Below are positions 36,345 through 47,805 of a stretch of 64,000 nt of DNA, piece by piece; position 1 is the first letter of the stretch; each line of letters starts with the position of its first letter. Both the position numbers and the translations under genes were made by a program. Origin of the DNA: Nymphaea colorata (lineage: Eukaryota; Streptophyta; Magnoliopsida; Nymphaeales; Nymphaeaceae); assembly GCF_008831285.2 (NCBI RefSeq), contig NC_045140.1, forward strand, positions 27,422,131 through 27,486,130, written 5' to 3'. The notes under the pieces were generated by a model. It had not been told where the DNA came from. It worked only from the letters and a program-made list of their open reading frames with translations, and did no database searches.

Positions 36345-37339
36345 CAACCTGTTTGGTTGGAGGGAAATGGATAAAGTGTGTTTGGCTGCGAGGGGAGGGA
36401 AAGGGATAAAGTGTGTCGTCTTCTTCCTTTCAATAGTATCAGAATTTCAAATTGGTTTTTAGTAGAGCAGCGTGGTGTTCGATATTGCTGCATCCTATAG
36501 ATTCCAGCCTGATCAGACATCAAAATCAAGCTATTTTCTGGTGATTTGAGGACGGATTTTGTACCAACTGGTTCCTAAATATCTCGCACAGGTCCTGCCC
36601 AAATTTTAAGTGAAACAGAGTTCGCTTGGGCAGCAAAAGATCAAAACTCAACAATTTCAGCCTGCAATTTACAGTTTCTGTGAGACCAGAATCTGCACCG
36701 GATTCCGGCAGTCGGCGTTGTCAGCTCTGGTGCCGAAAAAGGTCGAGCATAGGCTCAATGGAAGCAAATGCATGTCAAGAATCTCCAGGCCAAATTTCAG
36801 AATTTTTGGAGTTTTGGTTGGAGAGTTATGAATTTTTGAGTGAGCCTCTGTCGCTGGAAAGTTCCTGCACGGGCTGATGCACAGGCGACAGACTTGACAA
36901 CCGAGGGCTAGGCCTAACTTTCTAAGCATCACGATTTTTACTGGAGCTGAGTTAGAAGATAAACTTGGTGGCGTTGAATTCCTTGACGTGTCTATTATTT
37001 TTCTACCAAGTTTCATGATTTTTGGAGTTCTCATTAAAAAGATATCAAATTTACAAGCGGTGCCTATTTTCTGATACAATACCTGCGACAAGAACTGTGA
37101 CAGCAGCCTTTTCTAAAACCTCTTATTTTTTTAAACATTTTGTTTATTAGGGGTATTATAGTAAAGTATTATAAATTCCATCATTTTATTTCTTTTATCT
37201 AGTCCAAACAAACATGATTTTAGTCTTTCATTTTTTTTTAATCCAAAAAACTTTTTTTAATCACTTCTTTCATTTTCTTTCCATTCCCTTTATTTCCCTC
37301 CATTCCTTTCCCTCCCTTTCCTTCCAACCAAACAGAGGG
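36345..37339. mobile_element. PIF/Harbinger-like non-autonomous element (995 bp)
   Basis: The ends caacctgtttggttgg and (reverse complement of the right end) ccctctgtttggttgg form terminal inverted repeats. They are flanked by TTG (36342-36344) and TTA (37340-37342), consistent with a 3-bp TTA target duplication with one mutation. The paralogous site near 59090 has ctgttactgg and no insert. Internal open frames (36669-37091 minus) are not recognised and do not look like a transposase. Confidence 0.82.
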
Positions 37340-38764
37340 TTAGTGACAATAAAAAGAAATGCACTTAAAATCATTAGTGCTGGTCTTAATTGCAAGGACG
37401 CAATGGGGTTTTGATTCCTGAAAACACTGCACATGTGACAGAATGTTTCCAGATATAAATAATGAAGTCCCGCGGATTTCTATTCAGTGATGACATATAG
37501 GACCATAACATCAAGTTAGTTGCATCCTCTAAATTCTAATACAAATATTTCCTCAAGAAAATTGATTGACTTCTGCTACTGATTCTACTTCGCTTGGATA
37601 GTTTAGGAGGTGTCTGAGATATCTGGAATGATGAAATTTTAGAATCGAAATGCTCGTTTTTTATTGAACCCTATTTGTTTAATAATTTAGATTTAATTTA
37701 ATTAAAAAATGGTGTTTTGATTATAAAATTCCATGGTCCTAGATATATCAAACGCCCACTTAGAGTAGGAGATCTAAATGCTTCAAATCTTTGAAACCCT
37801 ATTTGAAAAAATTAATACTAGAGTTTTATTAGGTAGTAACTCTATTGCTACTCAGTTACACAATATATCGGGGCGACAAATTTCATTTAGTGAATAAGAT
37901 ATCAAGTTTTAGATATGAAACAAACTATTTTATCCCTAGTTTTCATTATTTATTGGTTCACATCGTCTGACAAAGACTATTAACCAAAAAAAAATAATGC
38001 ATGCATTTGGTACCTAGACAAGTTAGGATAGAAATAGATGAACAAGGCAACTCAATAATCATTTCGTTAAATTGTGACTGGATTCTACCTAGCTAATTAG
38101 TGAAAATATCTTCTTGTAATCATCCCAGAGATAATACCATAATAATTAGTTCGACTTTGCCAGTAACAAGTGTTAATTAGAAAAACACGGTAATGAATAT
38201 CCAAACGGAGATTCAACAGCTAAAAGATTGCTTAGGATATTGTACCATGAAATGCATTTCATGTAGAAAATTTCATGCTCTCATTGAATATAAATAATCC
38301 AGATAAAAGAATGTTGTTTTGATCATGATATTTAATATACATACAAATATATATACAAATAAAGTAGTTTAACCAATTATTATATATTTTTGTTACAATT
38401 CAAATTCATATGAAAATTTTCAATCCGGATCCGTGTCGGTGGAAAATGCGTTCAATTTTTTCTAACCATTGACATTCTTAACCAACTGAACATTCAAACC
38501 CAATACACCAAACAACCAATGGATTTTCATTCTTCTTAATATTCAATCAATTTTGTCTTTCCTTTATACCAGTTGTACTTCTAGAAAACGCTGAAACCAA
38601 ATGCCATTAAATCATGACTACCCAAGAGTTGGCAAGACAGTGAAATCAAACTAAAATTCATCTTCTTCTCAAATCCCATGCAGATAGCAAAATTTAAAGC
38701 CAGCCATGAATGGAGTAGACAAATATTTCATGTCGCCAATGTAACTCCTCCTGTATGTGAACCT

Positions 38765-39119
38765 TGTAAACAAAACTGGTAAGGATGATAAGGGCCACAA
38801 ATCCGTTGGAGAGAAAATCGACAATCAAGATATGGATAAAGATGTCAAGCTGGTAATAGAAGATTGTGATCAAATGAAAAAGGCAGAGAAATCAAAAGAT
38901 AAGGAAAGGCGACAATTTAGGGATCAGATGAAGATTTCATTTAATCTAGTCAAGAACAATCTTGCCTATGATAATACGTGATTTCTTCCTTATAAAAAGG
39001 ACTCGACTCTACCATTGTAATTATTCTCTCATCAATAAACAAAAAGTTTCTTCTGATCGTGGATGTAGGCTTACCTAGGTTGAACCACATTAATCTTTGA
39101 TTTTCCTTTGCTTTTCTTT
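38765..39119 (+). mobile_element. 5' LTR of plus-strand copia element
   Basis: It starts with TG exactly where similarity to segment B copy 2 stops (gtgaacct then tgtaaacaaaac). It holds tataaaaag near 38990 and a polyadenylation-like aataaac near 39035. It ends just before the primer binding site tggtatcagagc at 39121, a sequence complementary to initiator Met-tRNA that is typical of Ty1/copia. The 3' boundary is approximate. Confidence 0.7.
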
Positions 39120-39916
39120 ATGGTATCAGAGCTTGAGAATCAGCCATAGCGATTGATTCCTGTTGAACAGAGATAGAACAGAGGAAGAACATATATAGTC
39201 CTTCCAGTACATTTGCAAATTTATTGGAGCTTTGAGGAGCGACCACTTGCATTTTGAAGCATTGTTGGTCAAGGAACAGGAAAAACATGGGCGACACTAA
39301 TTTTTGCCCCTTGTTCATCATCTGGCGTTGTCACCACAAGTGATCTTCCACTGCCAGATTTCATAGAAAGAGTATCCAATCTGTTACGAATTCAACGCCC
39401 CACTGCTCGACCGGAACCGACGCCGGTGCTGGCTAGAATAGAAGTATCTCCGGCCGCCTCTCCTGCTGCAGGAAAAACAGGGGTGACACTGTTTTTTGCT
39501 CCTCGTTCTTCGTCTGGTGTTGTCACCACTAGTGATCTTCCACCGCAAGATTACTACAAGAAGAATCGCCACTCTGTTACGCTTCCAACAGTACCAAGCT
39601 CGACAATTTTCGTGCTTGGAGACGGCCGCAATTGTTGATTTTTGCAACCACCCTTCCTGCTAAGGTCTCCTGCTGTGAGGAAACGTTGTTTATCATTTTC
39701 CATTTCCATCGGCCGACATCTTCAAATCAGGTGATCTCCCATTGAAATGCTACTACGAGCATAAACTTTTTTTTGGTTGGACATCCAATGGTACCAAGTT
39801 CGACTGAATTCGAGCTTGGAGTTGGGTGAAAACATTGATTTTTCGATCGTCCTTCCTGTTGCTACTTACCGTTTTTTTTCTAGCGACTTCAACTCTGATG
39901 TTAAAGCTCTTGAATT

Positions 39917-40970
39917 GTGTCTCCTTCCATGCTCATTTTCCCTTATCCTTATACTATCATTGTTGCGAATTTCGTCTCTCTCAAGGTACGAGCTGAAAAT
40001 TTTCTTCTATGGAAAACACAAATTTTGGCATTGATTGAGAGCCAAGATCTTCAAAGATTTTTGACTGGCGAGGTTATTGCCCCATCAGAATTCATTGATG
40101 ATTCTTATTCTCAAAAAGTGTCCAATCCTCATTTTACTGCTTGGAGAAAACCTGATCGCCTAATCAAGGGATGGATAACCAGCACATTGTGTGAAAGTGC
40201 ACTTGGCTTAGTAGTTGGCCTTGAGACATCCAAGGATATCTGGAGGACTCTTATGAATACATTCTCTCGAAAATCGTGTGAAAGAGAATTTCTTCTCACG
40301 CATTTGCTCACTTTGCTTAAAAAGAATGATGATTCTGTAGAAGCATATATTGGAAAATTCAAACATATATGCGATGATCTTTTAGCTATTGAAAAATCTT
40401 TTGATGAGGGGGCACAAGTTTAATGGCTGCTCCAAGGGCTTGGAGAAGTATGTGAAGCTTTTATTACATCCATGCTTCAACCACCTACACTGCCGTATGA
40501 AGAAGTTGTTTCTCTTCTTCAAAGATTCGACTCGCGTTTAAAAAGTCCTACTCCTCCTATCATGACAATGACACACCAACAATCTAGACAAGGAGATGGG
40601 CGTGGACGCAGCTATAGAGGGCGTGGACGCAGCTATAGAGGTCGTGGACACTATCAAAATCACACACATGAAAATTCCTCCTCTAATAGTAATGAGAAGA
40701 AAAGCAAAAATCCTACTGTTTGTCAAATATGCGGTAAGAAATATTACTCTGCCATCAAGTTTTTTGAACGATTTAATCATTCCTATCAAGCCGAAGATGC
40801 TCAACAAGCACTCGCTGCTATTACTATTGATGATGCAAATTACTCAGAATGGTTAGTAGATACTGGACCATCCACCCACATGACTGGAAACCCTGGTAAG
40901 ATTTCTAAAATATCTCCGTATCATGGAATTGATCATGTTGTCGTTGGAAATGGCACGTCTCTTTCTATTT
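39917..40970 (+). pseudogene. Copia gag-protease remnant, disabled
   Basis: Gag capsid region (UBN2-type) with ENFLLWKTQILALIESQDL, then AWRKPDRLIKGWI, then VEAYIGKFKHICDDL. A TAA at 40421-40423 interrupts the frame just before WLLQGLG, where the family continues. The nucleic-acid-binding knuckle CQICGKKYYSAIKFF has lost the His and last Cys of CX2CX4HX4C. A protease-like WLVDTGPSTHMTGN follows and still has DTG. Non-functional as read. Confidence 0.8.
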
Positions 40971-40972
40971 TT

Positions 40973-42352
40973 CCTCTCAACTATGTTGTTTTTCTCAGGT
41001 GTATAAGGACATGAAAATCGATAAAGAATTCCATGTTTTTCACAAAATAATTCCAGCACCTTGTTGCAAAATTCGCCGCAGTTCTTTGATTGAATGGTGG
41101 CAATGGTTGAGTTTAGTTGTTTTTCCACCAAAACTTTAAAATTTCGAAAGCAGTCAACCACTTCAGATTTTGCCTTTAGAAGAAATAACCATGAGTAGTG
41201 AGAAAAATTATCAACAATGAAAATGAAGTATTTGAAACCATCCTTGGAGGACAGGGGAGCCGATCCCCACACATCCATATGTAATACTTCAAGAATCCCA
41301 GAGGCATAGAAATCAAAAGAAGGAAATGGTTGTTTATGCATTTTGTCAACAAGACAAGATTCACAAACATCTCTTCTAGGCAAAGAGTTTATTGAAATTA
41401 AATTACTGGAATTTAAAAGATTCACAATCCTTTTATTTGCATGTCCTAACCGGCAATGCCAAAGCTCATAAGGGGTTGCATCCTTGTGATGTGAAAACCA
41501 GCTGCTCGTACTTGGTTGTTGCAGGCTCTTTTAAGCCTAATAAGGTACGCTTCTTTGGTCCTCGAAGAAGAATCTTGTTTGTTCGTTGATCCTTAATCAC
41601 AAAATCATACGGTGAGAACCTGAAAATACAGTCATTATCAGTAGTGAATTTTCTGACTGATAACAAATTGTGAACAATAGTGGGCACGTGAATAACATTC
41701 TTGAGTTTAGAGGAATTTCCAGCAACATCGACTAATAAATCACCAGTATGCTTAATAGAAAGGCAAGAACCATTACCAATCATGACATTCTCTTGACCAT
41801 CTTGAGGAGCGGAGCTTTGTTGTGCATCATATCATCATATGATTTGTAGCATCGGTATCAGGATACCAATATTCATTTATTGAGTCTTGTAGACTCATAG
41901 CAGAATAGGCTTGAGGAATGTCGTAGCACGTACGAGATGAGTGACCCTTCCGTCCACAAAATTGGCAAATAATAGTAGGGCGTTGTTATTGTGGGCTGGC
42001 CGTACCAGGTCGTTGTTTTTATTGGGGCTGAAATTGAGTTCCACGACCACCATGGTATCTTCCTCCTCGGCCACGGAAGCAACTCCTTGCGCAGCAACAT
42101 GATTCTCAGAGGAGACTGAGAACCATATGATTTCTCAAGGGTCAACCAAACATCATGGGCAGTTTTGGTGCACATAATCTGTCCCAACACAGCTTCCATG
42201 ATTGTTGCCTTGATCCAACTTAATGTGAGGCGATCCATCCTTCTCCATGCAACAAATTCTGAATTCACTTTAGTCTTGTCGTCTTTTGTTATCTCCTTCT
42301 GTGGTTCGACTTGAGTCCCATCAACAAACTGAAGAAGATCTTGAGAGTCCAT
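40973..42352 (-). pseudogene. Copia gag-protease-integrase remnant, disabled
   Basis: Gag with AWRRMDRLTLSWIKATIMEA (from 42352), then a frame change. In the shifted frame an intact knuckle CQFCGRKGHSSRTC (near 41970-41930) precedes a protease motif WYPDTDATNHM, where the active DSG/DTG is DTD. GAG-pre-integrase follows (KLKNVIHVPTIVHNLLSVRK, 41783-41466). The integrase core (41425 onward) has HMDVWG and VERKNRK, but the second catalytic Asp of the D-D-E triad is replaced (TIQSKNCGEF). Several independent breaks make it non-functional. Confidence 0.78.
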
Positions 42353-43439
42353 TACTAACTCTAGTTAACTTCGCCATAATAGGTAGTTATCTTGGTTGAG
42401 TTTACTCGAGACCAGTGCAACAACAGCATCATTCCATTGGGTGGGAGGCGTGGCAGCCATGGTACTTCTAAACGGAGATAGCTAAGGCTGAAGATAATGC
42501 AAAATAGAAGTTCCGCCAAAGACAGGCGAGGGAAAATCAGACCGACGTTCCGTTTCCCCGGCCAACCTAGCTGTCGAGCAGGGATGTTTTGGAAACTAGA
42601 CACCTGGACTATCACTCGAACCAAGTTTGAGCTCCAGAGAAAAATCCTGGAGTTAACGCCAGGCTCTTGAAGTTCCACTACTTTCCAAAATATTTTTCCC
42701 TGTTTCACGTTTAGGAGAGGCAGTGCTTCAAACCTTCAGCGTTAGCTCCCCTTAGCTCCAATCAACGCCAAATTTTGCCCAAGGATCTCTAAGATAACTA
42801 GGTTTCAGATGGTATGCTGCCGGACAGCTAATACCCATGGAGAATCTCACAAGGAGTGACTGATCCGCCGCTGGTCGCAAGGTAGACTGCGTTCTCAGGC
42901 CTCCGCGACACCAGAAAACCAGTTGGTAAAGAAAAGTTTGTATCTCCTCAACGCCTACTCCAAAAAATCTAAAACTTGGTATGAAGATTCCTCAGGAGGA
43001 GACAATTCCAACGAGCCCTTGCTCAACCCCTATCGTCGCCGGAGCTGACAACGCCGGTCAGTTTTGCATGCTATTTTCTGGTGGTCAATGCCATGTTATG
43101 CAATTAAGGCACTGGAGATGGTTCAAAAGAGGTGGACGTAAATCTGGGGGGTCCGGCTGGCTCAGTTGATGTTTTTGGACAAGGACGGGCTCCTTGGAAC
43201 CGCAACGGGTAGGGAATGTTTCCTGAGCAGTACGAGGACTAACAAAGGCCGGTGTTGGCATTGGTGTGCATATGAACAGGAATGCGAAAAAAGAACTATG
43301 GCTGAAAACAGAGGAGCAGCCAAAGTCTATGGCTGAAAACAGAGGAGCAACCAGGACTTTGTTTATGTGACGATGGCAACGGCTGCGTATGAAAACACGC
43401 AGGTGGCTCTGATACTATGAAAGATGAACTAGAGAAAAC

Positions 43440-43464
43440 AAGAGAGAGAGAGAGAGAGAGAGAG
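43440..43464. repeat. (GA)n microsatellite in the minus-strand LTR
   Basis: Uninterrupted GA run between the primer binding site and the outer LTR part of the minus-strand copia remnant. Confidence 0.95.
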
Positions 43465-43684
43465 TAAATTTTCTTGCAAGAGTATATATTGGTTTATATA
43501 ATGTAATTTGTGGTCAGTTACACAACTTTAGTGGGCTGGTACATCTTTGGTAACATGTTACAAATTAAAACATATATGGTAATAATTTAAACAAGGTGTT
43601 ACGGGTGAAAAGATCCTTCACTCGGTAAAAATATGATCTGTAACGTTCATCCTTGGATATCACCTTGTCATAACTTTCCTTTAA

Positions 43685-44955
43685 CACCTGCAACACCAAA
43701 CATTCCACTTTTACGGCAAGCAGCAATATGAATACAACATTTCACCCTCTCATTCCATAAACAATCCCCCCATTTAATGTCAGTCACCAGCTAATTCTCC
43801 ATCTTCTGCTTGTCCTCCTTCTTCCACTTTGTAGAGCTGATAAACTCCTTAAAAACCCTCCCATATAGTACTTGAGTAATTTCTTGCCGCCTTAAAGCCA
43901 TCATACCCACGACGGTTCCTCGTCTTTCAAATGTACCAAAACAGAACTTGGAAGACAAAGCTCCAACAATCTTCATAGCCTGTCCAGGATTCTACATTAC
44001 AACCAGTGATCTCTCACCCACACGCCATTTCTCACATTGGAGAACAAAATTTGATTCCTCTTCCGAACTGCCTTGATTAGAAAATTAACCTTTCCCACAA
44101 CAGAAAACCGAGCACTAGGAATTGAGGGTCATGGTTTCTTTAAGGAAGAAAAAATCCAAGAGTAATCAAACTTACCGCTCCCAATCGCACCCATGAGAGT
44201 AGCAATGGCAGAAAATGCAAACGGGTTCAACATCTTCTCGTATGCCTGCCTTGGAATAAAGAGACGCTTGCGACCATCCACCTCTCGAATTGGTAACTTG
44301 GAAATTTTTTAGTCTGGAATGCCATCATCTTCCTCTACTATAGAAGCCAAGAGCATTTCACTGCCTCCATTGTTTGCCGCACTCCTACAGCATCTTGAAT
44401 GACCGTCTTAGAGACTTCATTCTCATCAACATCGTCAACCATTACACATCTCTCTGACCAGGAGACTGTTGGATACTACGAAAAAACCGAAGGAGCTGGT
44501 TATTTATGCCCAGCATCTTTCTGTTTTAGGGTTGCAGAACTGATTACCCTAAAGAGCTCTATAGAAGTAAACCCGAAAAACTAAACTCTGCTTTTTCTTC
44601 TACTTCTTCCTCTTGCTCTGCTATTTTCCACAGGGGGCTGTCGCTGCTTCTTCACTTGAGCACAGGAGCCGCTGGTGAGCTTACAGGCGATGACTTGCAA
44701 CTCCAGCTGCGACTTCAATTGCTCTAACAGAGACTAACTTCCCCACCAAAGAGGGCATCTCTTCTTGAATCCGGTTCTTCATGAGACTCCATCTCCCGAG
44801 AGCCCTCTTCAATTTCCATTGAATCACAAACAGCCATGAACTAACAAACGCCAGTTATACCACCCTGCCCCATAGCTGAGCCTCCACTGGGGGGCAAGCC
44901 CCCTCCATCCTGAAGAACCTTGCGCACTGCCACCGTAAACCTTGAACGCCACCTA
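43685..44955 (-). pseudogene. Retroelement-like coding debris, unclassified
   Basis: The minus strand has scattered protein-like stretches, such as DGRKRLFIPRQAYEKMLNPF and FKEFISSTKWKKEDKQKMEN, separated by stops and frame changes. It could be the first ORF of a LINE-type element; I cannot name the family. The segment 43904-44955 is absent from segment A copy 1. Confidence 0.25.
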
Positions 44956-46425
44956 GAGCGTCTCTCTCCTGTATTCACTCCTCTTTGATCTTCTTTTCAC
45001 TTTTACGTTCTTATACTTGAATAGGCAAGCTTCTAGCTTGAGTAGGAAAAGAAGCTACGGTTCTCATATTTGCCGACCATCTAATTTCAATACGTTTGGC
45101 TCATTCAAATTTGCGTAGCGGCAATCAGCTCTAAGGAACCGATCGACATTGTTACTTTTGTTTCTTCTCCTACATTATATATATAAAAGATGAAAAAAGA
45201 TAGAAAAACACAAGGATTATCTGACATGGTCGGACACCTGAACCTTTTGAGGACCAACTTGAGCAGCCTGCAGGCCCACTCACCATAATTTCCTTCCACA
45301 TAATTGTTCCCCACATCTATTTTATTTGTTGGGTATTAAAGAAAATTGCTCAGTCGGCCTCGTTGAGAAATCTTTGATCGAGCATCCGATGCAGCTGTTC
45401 CTTCCACGTCGACTTTAATTTCGTCCTTAGCAGATTGTACAAGAGAAAGGTGAAAGAGAAGAGACAGAACAAGAACAGGAAAAGGGGCTCCCTTCCAATC
45501 ACTTGTTTAATTATAAATGCACAATTAATGTTGGAGGAAAGTTGGTGAAAGAGGAGTATCTAATACTTGAACCCCGTGTGCAGTGACTTCTCGCCTTATA
45601 AAAACATTGTGTTGTCCGTCATGGCTCCAGCTACATTTCATCATTGGAGTGGATTTTCTTTCTTAATTCATTTTTTAATCAATGATAGGAAGAAACATAA
45701 TTAACTTAGTCCAGTGAGTGAATGAAAACAGAGTTGGGCATTGGGCCGGCCCAATAAGAAGCTGAGTTAAGCCAGTACTTGGTCCAGTGTCCACCTTAGC
45801 TGGTTGCAACATTCTTGTTCCCAGTTCAATTACCATACTCGCTATGCTTGTGGGTCATAGAACGCAGTACCAAGTTGACTGTGAGGATCTTTCATAGGAA
45901 CCTTCTTTTTTGTCAAATTAAAATATGACTTAAAAGGCCATTTGATATGAAATTATCATGTTTTATATATATCCTCACACTTTAGACATGTAATTTAATG
46001 CATTGCATGCATCAAACAGCAAGCTACTTCAAAAGGATAGATAGACTAAAACATCCATGATGTTTGTTTTTGGAACTTAATAAATGCAAGAACCATCTTT
46101 CTAATATAAAATGAAAGAGGCAGTAAATTAACCAAAACAAGGCTTGCGGTACCACAGAGTGGTGCAAGCGTGATGGAACGAGGCGTGCCGGCACGCGTTC
46201 GCTTGTCCTTTTTGGCGTCTTCATGGAAGCCTCCTGCCTCCGTGCGGCGAGTTGACGAGACAAACGTGTACCAATTGGCATCCCAATGTAAAATAAATAT
46301 GCCTATGTAATATACTTATATTATGTATATTGGTTTATGTATTGTCGCTTTTCAGAAATCATTGCAGCAGAAGAGTGGAGAAGGAAATTGCTGCTGCGGA
46401 CGTTGGGGGAAAGCGTGGTGGTGGA

Positions 46426-46564
46426 ACGCGTGGACCCCATGAGAACGCGCTCCTACCTGTCCCCTTCCCCGGCAAGACCCGCTTCTCAGGCGACCGCTGC
46501 TTCGCGGCAGCAGCAAACAGGGTAGGCGGTGGCGAGGGCAGCTGCCTACTACCGCCTATAAGTA
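46426..46564 (+). promoter_or_regulatory. Core promoter of XTH-A3
   Basis: ACGCGT (46426-46431) overlaps GTGGACCC (46430-46437), and a TATA-like tataagta lies at 46557-46564, about 150 nt before the ATG. The layout is the same as in A2. Confidence 0.6.
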
Positions 46565-46712
46565 GTCGTCTCAGCAGTCGAGCAATCCCACTCACATCAA
46601 AATCACAGACTACAATACTCCTCTTACCTTCGTGCTTTCCTCATCTTTGCTGGCAGCCCCTGTTTGGGTTTTCACTCCACTAATTTCTTCGCCGCTCAGA
46701 CCACCCGCCAAG

Positions 46713-47805
46713 ATGTCTTCCTCCTTTCACACATTGGCAGCTTTCCTGCTGCTGAGCTTCTTCATCGCTTCCACGGCGGATTTCTCCAAGGACGTGGACA
46801 TCACATGGGGCGACCAACGAGCTGTGGTCACAAACAATGGCCAGCAGCTTAGCCTTTCCCTGGACAAGACCTCGGGTTCGGGATTCCAATCTAAACAGGA
46901 GTTCCTCTTCGGCAGGTTCGACATGAAAATCAAGTTGGTACCGGGAAACTCAGCTGGCACGGTCGCTGCCTACTACGTAAGCGCCTCATAACTCTCCTCC
47001 ACTTTGTTCAAGATCTGTATGGTACTGGACAATGCAGCGGTTCATCTGCATCTTTTATGCATAAAATATATTCATGGAGATTCCTTTAATTCTTTGGCGC
47101 AGCTGTCTTCCCAAGGTCCCCTGCACGACGAGATAGACATGGAGTTTCTGGGTAATCTCAGTGGGCAACCTTACACCCTCCACACCAACGTCTACGCTCA
47201 GGGAAAAGGCAACAGAGAGCAACAGTTCCACCTCTGGTTCGACCCAACTACCGATTTCCACACCTACTCCATTCTTTGGAACCCCCAACAGATTATGTAA
47301 GTTACGAATCCAAGCTCCCAACCTCCCCTTCAGGACATTTATTTTTTGGTCTTCGCCTCATGAGACTGTAACTGAGAATTCTCTATTGCTAGTCTGACTC
47401 ACTGTTCTTCTTTAATACTGAAGGTTCTACGTGGATGGAGCTCTGATAAGAGTGTTCAGGAATCACGAGTCGTCCGGCGTGCCTTATCCCAGCAAGCAAG
47501 CCATGAGGATGTATTCAAGCCTGTGGGACGCTGAGGATTGGGCGACGCAGGGCGGCCGAGTGAAGACGGACTGGACAAAGGCTCCCTTCACCGCCTCCTT
47601 CCGGGACGTGAGCATCAACGGCTGCGTCTGGACGGGCTCCAGCTCCTCATGCGGTCCTTCAACCTCTGGTTGGATGAACCAGGCAGCGGTCACCTCCGAC
47701 CTACAGAAGATGGAATGGGTGCAGAAGAACTACATGATCTACAACTACTGCAACGACGCGCAGAGGTTTCCACAGGGTCTCCCGACGGAATGCTCCCTCT
47801 CATGA
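46713..47805 (+). CDS. Xyloglucan endotransglucosylase/hydrolase, type A, copy 3 (XTH-A3)
   Basis: GH16 wall-remodelling enzyme. Exons 46713-46976, 47103-47296 and 47424-47805 (840 nt) encode 279 residues. The frame is open upstream of 46713 for 27 codons, but I chose ATG 46713. It is preceded by ccaag, aligns with the start of A1 and A2, and gives a standard signal peptide (cleavage after ASTA, residue 22). Catalytic residues are E98, D100 and E102, and the glycosylation site is N106-L-S. Thr138 replaces the Ala of A1/A2 in WFDPTADFH, next to a conserved region. Otherwise it is nearly identical to A2, its duplicate. Downstream partner in the duplicated unit: B2, about 9 kb away. Confidence 0.97.

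Larger units (their letters stand above)
31413..38764 (+). repeat. Duplicated segment B, copy 1 (carries XTH-B1)
   Basis: Collinear with 54096-60451, from agctttcctcctgtt to tgtatgtgaacct. It includes about 2.9 kb upstream of the gene, the gene, and about 3.3 kb downstream. Copy-specific insertions are the hAT-like element (33399-33677) and the Harbinger-like element (36345-37339). It is also shorter than copy 2 around 35960 (copy 2 has roughly 200 bp more at 58510-58760). Confidence 0.93.
38765..40970 (+). mobile_element. Ty1/copia element, 5' half only (plus strand)
   Basis: Order: LTR, primer binding site (39121), a leader with internal repeats (39281-39388 resembles 39470-39580), gag, then the start of protease. 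It stops at about 40970 where it meets a second copia element in opposite orientation. Integrase, reverse transcriptase, RNase H and the 3' LTR are absent. Confidence 0.8.
40970..43562 (-). mobile_element. Second Ty1/copia element, 5' half only (minus strand)
   Basis: Reading leftward on the minus strand: an LTR-like stretch (from about 43562 or further out, to 43418) and a primer-binding-site-like tatcagagcc (43414-43405). Then come a long leader, gag, protease, GAG-pre-integrase and the first part of integrase. It ends at about 40970 against the oppositely oriented element. RT and RNase H are missing. Its gag sequence is clearly of another family than the plus-strand one. Confidence 0.72.

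Noticed and set aside
46632-46712. Upstream in-frame ATG extending XTH-A3 by 27 residues
   Set aside because: The extension lies in the leader, is not matched by A1 or A2, and would bury the signal peptide.
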